From: an uncultured Oscillospiraceae bacterium
Lineage (GTDB): Bacteria; Bacillota; Clostridia; Oscillospirales; Ruminococcaceae
DNA length: 24,444 nucleotides
Assembly (NCBI GenBank): GCA_910586535.1
Contig: CAJUHS010000025.1
Span: 1-24,444, forward strand
Direction: 5' to 3'
The translations under genes were made by a program, and so were the position numbers. Position 1 is the stretch's first letter; every line of letters begins with the position of its first letter. Positions 21,117 through 24,444 of this stretch are shown piece by piece. The notes under the pieces are model-generated. The model searched no databases and was not told where the DNA came from. It saw nothing but the letters and a program-made list of their open reading frames with translations.

Positions 21117-21145
21117 ATTTTAATATAAAATCTTCTGTTTGTCAA
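21117..21145 (-). promoter_or_regulatory. Promoter of rny
   Basis: Minus strand TTGACA (21145-21140), 17 bases, TAAAAT (21122-21117). It is divergent from the thrS promoter, with about 65 bases between the two -35 elements. Confidence 0.7.
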
Positions 21146-21209
21146 GGAAAATTATACAATTTGACACTATTTCATAATATTTACTGTCACAGTATGTACA
21201 AAAAGACGG

Positions 21210-21238
21210 TTGACAAACGGGCAAAAAGATGCTATAGT
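21210..21238 (+). promoter_or_regulatory. Promoter of the T-box leader and thrS
   Basis: TTGACA (21210-21215), 17-base spacer, TATAGT (21233-21238). Transcription would begin near 21245, about 30 bases before the first T-box stem and 430 bases before thrS. Confidence 0.8.
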
Positions 21239-21270
21239 AGAATTTACAGAACAAAATATATTAAAATGCT

Positions 21271-21536
21271 GATAAGGAAGGCGCTATACGCCAAGGGTTT
21301 TCAGAGAATCCCGCAGGCCGCTTTGAGCGGCAGCCGCTGCGAGCGGGGTATTCCCGAGTTTAGTGCACACCGCCTTTGAGTCCGTCCAATCCACGGCGGG
21401 TCGCTCCCGTTATAGAGCGTCAACGAGGTATACTTTGCGTAATTTTTATATGATTATTACAATGGGTATATGAATTTGGGTGGAAACACGATATTATTAT
21501 CGTCCCTTAGTCCTAACAGGCTAAAGGGGCGTTTTC
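21271..21536 (+). promoter_or_regulatory. T-box riboswitch (tRNA-Thr responsive) with terminator
   Basis: Stem I is closed by AAGGC (21278-21282) with GCCTT (21372-21376). An ACC threonine triplet (21369-21371) lies at its 3' side, where the specifier codon should be. The conserved T-box is GGGTGGAAACACG at 21478-21490. Its TGGA matches a tRNA ending in UCCA, and its ACGA can pair with TCGT at 21500-21503 to form the antiterminator. The competing terminator is the stem CGTCCCTTAG... / ...CTAAAGGGGCG followed by TTTTCT (21501-21536). Uncharged tRNA-Thr should stabilise the antiterminator and turn on thrS. The exact specifier register is inferred. Confidence 0.85.
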
Positions 21537-21671
21537 TATTAGAAGCAAGAGACAGGAACGTTTTGTGCAAAATTATAATATTTGCCATAAATTATACAAA
21601 TAGTTGAGGCGCGAGACAAATTCTTGCCTCCTGCCTATTAAATTCTAAATATCTAAAAAGGAGAAAACGTT

Positions 21672-23618
21672 ATGATCAAACTAACACTGAAGGACGGCTC
21701 CGTAAAAGAGATCGAAGCCGCAATGCCCGCCGCCGAGGTCGTCAAGGGCATAGGCATGGGACTCTACAAATCCGCCTGCTGCGTAAAGCTGGACGGTCAG
21801 GTATGCGACCTGCGCACTACTATTAATAAGGACTGCACCTTTGAGGTAATGACCTTTGACAGCGAGGAGGGCAAAAGAACCTTCTGGCACACTGCTTCAC
21901 ACGTTCTGGCGCAGGCTGTTAAGAGACTGTACCCCAACGTCAAGCTTGCTATAGGTCCCGCTATCGAGGGAGGCTTTTACTATGATTTCGACACCGAAAA
22001 GGCGTTCACCGCCGACGATCTGACCGCTCTTGAAGCCGAAATGAAAAAGATAGTCAAGGAGGACATAGCCATTGAGCAGTTTGGTCTGCCTGCCGACGAG
22101 GCAAAGGCTATGCTGGAAAAAATGGGCGAACCCTACAAGGTGGAGCTTTGCGCTGAGCACGCAGGCAAAGGCGAGGACATCAGCTTCTACAGGCAGGGAG
22201 ACTTCACCGACCTTTGCGCGGGTCCTCATCTGATGAGCACAGCGGCTGTAAAGGCATTTAAGCTTACAGCCTGCACCGGCGCGTACTGGCGGGGAGACGC
22301 CAAGGGCAAGCAGCTTTCCCGTATATACGGTACGGCATACCCCAAGGCAAGTCAGCTTGAGGAACACCTTAAAGCCGCCGAAGAAGCAAAAAAACGCGAC
22401 CACAACAAGCTGGGACGTGAACTGGAATACTTTACAACCGTTGACTATATCGGTCAGGGACTTCCTATTCTGCTGCCAAAGGGCGCGAGAGTTATTCAGA
22501 TACTCCAGCGCTGGGTCGAGGACGTGGAGCAGAAACACGGCTATCTGCTGACAAAAACTCCCTACATGGCTAAGCGGGAGCTTTACAAAATTTCGGGACA
22601 CTGGGATCACTATCTGGACGGTATGTTCGTTCTGGGCGACCCCCACGACGAGACAAAGGAATGCTTTGCGCTCCGTCCTATGACCTGTCCTTTCCAGTAT
22701 CAGGTATTTTTAAACAGGGCGCGTTCTTACCGCGATCTGCCTATGAGACTGGGGGAGACCTCCACTCTTTTCAGAAACGAGGACAGCGGCGAAATGCACG
22801 GACTTATCCGCGTGCGTCAGTTCACCATTTCAGAGGGACACCTTATCCTCCGTCCGGAACAGCTTGAAGAGGAATTTAAGGACTGTCTGGAGCTTGCAAA
22901 ATATATGCTTGACACGGTGGGACTTCTTGACAAGTGTACTTTCCGCTTCTCGCAATGGGATCCCGCAAATCCCAAAAATAAGTATGAGGGTACTGCGGAA
23001 CAGTGGGAAGAAGCTCAGGCGGCAATGAAAAAGATACTTGACCACTTGGGGCTGGAATATACTATCGGTATAGACGAGGCCGCTTTCTACGGACCGAAAT
23101 TGGATATCCAGTACAAAAACGTATACGGCAAGGAAGATACCCTTGTTACTATTCAGATAGATATGCTTCTGGCGGAAAAATTCGGCATGGAGTACACCGA
23201 TGTGGACGGCAAAAAACGTATGCCCTATATCATTCACAGAACGTCTTTAGGCTGTTATGAGCGTACTCTGGCGTACCTTATCGAGACTTATGCGGGAGCG
23301 CTGCCGCTGTGGCTCTCGCCGGAACAGGTGCGTATCCTGCCGGTTACGGACAGGGCCGCGGAGTACTGCCAAAAGGTGCTTGAAAAGCTTGAAGCAAGAG
23401 GTATCCGCGCAACTGTTGATTCCCGCAAGGAAGGCGTTGGCTACAAAATTCGTCAGGCTCAGCTTGACAAGATACCATACTTCTTTATCGTAGGCGACAA
23501 GGAAGCTGAAGAGGGCACGCTTTCGCTCCGTTCCCGCAGTGAGGGCGATCTGGGAGCGAAGCCCATGGACGAAGTCCTCGAAAGAATTTTCAGGGAAAAC
23601 GACGAAAAAGTGAGATAA
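21672..23618 (+). CDS. thrS: Threonyl-tRNA synthetase
   Basis: A 648-residue enzyme that charges tRNA-Thr with threonine in the cytoplasm. It has the full domain set: TGS (about 1-62), a second additional domain for editing with HTASH (His73, His77) and CAGPH (Cys182, His186), the class II catalytic core (about 245-535) with zinc ligand Cys339 in MTCPFQYQVF and the RNEDSGEMHGL and EGTAEQWEEAQ blocks, and the C-terminal anticodon-binding domain (about 540-640). Length and motif positions match the bacterial enzyme closely. AAAGGAG lies 8 bases before the ATG. It is a single gene under T-box control with a strong terminator behind it. Confidence 0.98.
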   Translation: MIKLTLKDGSVKEIEAAMPAAEVVKGIGMGLYKSACCVKLDGQVCDLRTTINKDCTFEVMTFDSEEGKRTFWHTASHVLAQAVKRLYPNVKLAIGPAIEGGFYYDFDTEKAFTADDLTALEAEMKKIVKEDIAIEQFGLPADEAKAMLEKMGEPYKVELCAEHAGKGEDISFYRQGDFTDLCAGPHLMSTAAVKAFKLTACTGAYWRGDAKGKQLSRIYGTAYPKASQLEEHLKAAEEAKKRDHNKLGRELEYFTTVDYIGQGLPILLPKGARVIQILQRWVEDVEQKHGYLLTKTPYMAKRELYKISGHWDHYLDGMFVLGDPHDETKECFALRPMTCPFQYQVFLNRARSYRDLPMRLGETSTLFRNEDSGEMHGLIRVRQFTISEGHLILRPEQLEEEFKDCLELAKYMLDTVGLLDKCTFRFSQWDPANPKNKYEGTAEQWEEAQAAMKKILDHLGLEYTIGIDEAAFYGPKLDIQYKNVYGKEDTLVTIQIDMLLAEKFGMEYTDVDGKKRMPYIIHRTSLGCYERTLAYLIETYAGALPLWLSPEQVRILPVTDRAAEYCQKVLEKLEARGIRATVDSRKEGVGYKIRQAQLDKIPYFFIVGDKEAEEGTLSLRSRSEGDLGAKPMDEVLERIFRENDEKVR

Positions 23619-23624
23619 AACAGC

Positions 23625-23660
23625 AAACGGGCTGTACAGCGAAAGTACAGCCCGTTTTTT
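23625..23660 (+). terminator. Terminator of thrS
   Basis: A perfect 13-base stem AAACGGGCTGTAC / GTACAGCCCGTTT with a 7-base loop and a T run, starting 6 bases after the thrS stop codon. Confidence 0.9.
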
Positions 23661-23706
23661 CCCAATAATTATTACCGCGCCGCCGCGCCTGCCGTCTTAA
23701 GCCGAC

Positions 23707-23955
23707 TTAAATTTTCAGCAGAAATTTTATTGACTTTACCGCAAAGCAGAAACCCTGCTTGAAAGCGTCATTATAGGCAGACCACATATAGTCCTCGGCG
23801 AGCCTTTTTATTTCGGACGAAACTTCGTCGTCCTTAACGTTGTCTTTGAGAAAATTTTCAAGCTCGCTGTAGGAGTAACCTGTCTTTGCACTTTCAACGG
23901 AAGAAAATTCGCTGCTTGACAAAAGCGCGTCGAGGCTGAAGTTGTTTGGATCCAT
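23707..23955 (-). CDS. Small hypothetical protein
   Basis: An 82-residue acidic protein beginning MDPNNFSLDALLSSSEFSSV. I do not recognise its family with confidence. The C-terminal part (KRLAEDYMWSAYNDAFKQGF, then hydrophobic residues) has the aromatic and Gly-Phe spacing of small Firmicutes proteins such as DUF6809, but that is a loose resemblance. The frame could extend six codons to 23973. AAAGGGA lies 7-8 bases before the inner ATG at 23955, and none precedes the outer one. It has a perfect-consensus promoter and is divergent from a small regulator-like gene. No signal peptide or membrane helix. Confidence 0.65.
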   Translation of the reverse strand: MDPNNFSLDALLSSSEFSSVESAKTGYSYSELENFLKDNVKDDEVSSEIKRLAEDYMWSAYNDAFKQGFCFAVKSIKFLLKI

Positions 23956-23997
23956 AATAAATTCCCTTTCCATGTGGATTTATTTTCTCTTGACTAT

Positions 23998-24026
23998 ATT
24001 ATAGCATTGTTTGTTATATATGTCAA
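23998..24026 (-). promoter_or_regulatory. Promoter of the small hypothetical gene
   Basis: Minus strand TTGACA (24026-24021), 17 bases, TATAAT (24003-23998), both perfect. It lies about 40 bases before the ATG at 23955. Confidence 0.85.
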
Positions 24027-24033
24027 TATGATT

Positions 24034-24061
24034 TTGATGAAATAGTACATAAATATATAAT
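24034..24061 (+). promoter_or_regulatory. Candidate promoter of the small DNA-binding-like gene
   Basis: TTGATG (24034-24039), 16-base spacer, TATAAT (24056-24061). The related sequences ATAGTACAT (24043-24051) and GTGCACTAT (24081-24089) form an imperfect inverted repeat around the start region. This could be an operator for autoregulation. Confidence 0.5.
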
Positions 24062-24110
24062 AGTTAAGGTTATTAATATTGTGCACTATTGACAAAGGAG
24101 CTGTTTTACA

Positions 24111-24314
24111 TTGGCGGTAACCAAAGCCCACATTAACGCAAGCAAAAAGTATAATGCCAAAACGTACAAGGCATTTACAGTTAATGCCAAAATAGCGGAA
24201 TACGAAAAAATATCAGAGTACTGCGAAAAAAACGACGTCAGCAAGGCGCAGCTTTTGCTGCGGTCTGCTTTGTACTGCATTGACAATGATATAGATTTGA
24301 GTGGTAATAAATAG
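24111..24314 (+). CDS. Small ribbon-helix-helix-like protein (Arc/plasmid-copy type)
   Basis: A 67-residue basic protein starting at TTG with AAAGGAG 10 bases upstream. It reads MAVTKAHINASKKYNAKTYK followed by AFTVNAKIAEYEKISEYCEK. A short strand-forming segment (KAFTVNAK) followed by two helices (IAEYEKISEYCEKN and KAQLLLRSALYCID) matches the ribbon-helix-helix layout of Arc-like DNA-binding proteins. The conserved MAV(S/T)KAxxxAxxKYxAKxY opening is common in small Firmicutes proteins of that kind. It may regulate itself and the divergent small gene. No toxin partner is visible before the contig ends. Confidence 0.7.
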   Translation: MAVTKAHINASKKYNAKTYKAFTVNAKIAEYEKISEYCEKNDVSKAQLLLRSALYCIDNDIDLSGNK

Positions 24315-24361
24315 TATAAAAATTGCTTTGTCTTGATTTATTGTTCTTATAATTGTTATTA

Positions 24362-24431
24362 TGTGCGGGGGGGACGAGGGGGACAACCACAATGGAGAGG
24401 GAGGGGGCTCAGTCAGGATTAAGGGACGCAC
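24362..24431. other. Low-complexity, probably artefactual contig end
   Basis: After 24361 the AT-rich sequence changes abruptly to G-rich text with runs of 7, 5 and 5-6 G and no coding signal, running directly into sequencing adapter. This is typical of low-quality or chimeric read ends retained by an assembler. I would not interpret it biologically. Confidence 0.6.
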
Positions 24432-24444
24432 AGATCGGAAGAGC
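24432..24444. other. Illumina adapter remnant
   Basis: The final 13 bases AGATCGGAAGAGC are exactly the common Illumina TruSeq adapter start. They are not part of the genome. Confidence 0.95.

Noticed and set aside
21101..21379. A 92-codon plus-strand frame upstream of thrS
   Set aside because: It overlaps the promoter and the T-box stem I, which explain the sequence better.
24213..24431. Minus-strand 72-codon frame at the right end
   Set aside because: It starts within the artefactual G-rich end next to the adapter and lies opposite the small DNA-binding-like gene.

Overview
The window reads as a draft-genome or metagenomic contig end from a Gram-positive, anaerobic, plant-fibre-associated Clostridia species, probably Ruminococcus-like (Oscillospiraceae). 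This is inference from gene content: CUT1 sugar transport without a local ATPase, a GH95 fucosidase-type enzyme, RNase Y, a T-box-controlled thrS, an NPPTG-anchored acidic surface protein, and holin-like type I toxins. Promoters throughout fit the sigma-A consensus with 16-17 bp spacers. The last 13 bases are an Illumina adapter, and the bases before them look artefactual.

Bases 1-2612: the first 21 codons of a probable glycosidase leave the left edge on the minus strand, divergent from a GH95 alpha-L-fucosidase/galactosidase gene. Bases 2627-14373: a minus-strand operon of eight genes. It starts at a strong promoter (14300-14328) with a structured leader and upstream direct repeats, and ends at a bidirectional terminator shared with GH95. 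In transcription order it encodes a large solute-binding protein with carbohydrate-binding-like modules, two permeases, a membrane-anchored NHL-TPR protein, a Yip1-like membrane protein, a secreted DUF5696-type protein, and two more permeases. I read it as a surface capture and import system for an oligosaccharide, with the flanking glycosidases handling the imported sugar.

Bases 14545-16670: a secreted protein with a C-terminal NPPTG sorting signal, its own promoter and two tandem terminators. Bases 16821-17631: a compact tandem array of type I toxin-antitoxin units. Two 31-34 residue hydrophobic toxins, both too short for normal ORF calling, lie on the minus strand. Each faces a convergent short plus-strand RNA with a near-consensus promoter and a terminator. 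A third, decayed unit lies to the left. In each intact unit the toxin mRNA and the antisense RNA begin with nearly the same sequence, because the cassette is bounded by inverted repeats. This is the most unusual part of the window.

Bases 17639-23660: an O-antigen ligase/polymerase-like membrane protein, then ribonuclease Y (rny) with a long leader, both on the minus strand. Divergent from them is thrS on the plus strand behind a T-box leader. Bases 23707-24314: a small hypothetical protein and a small DNA-binding-like protein, divergently transcribed. Bases 24362-24444 are low-complexity sequence ending in the adapter.
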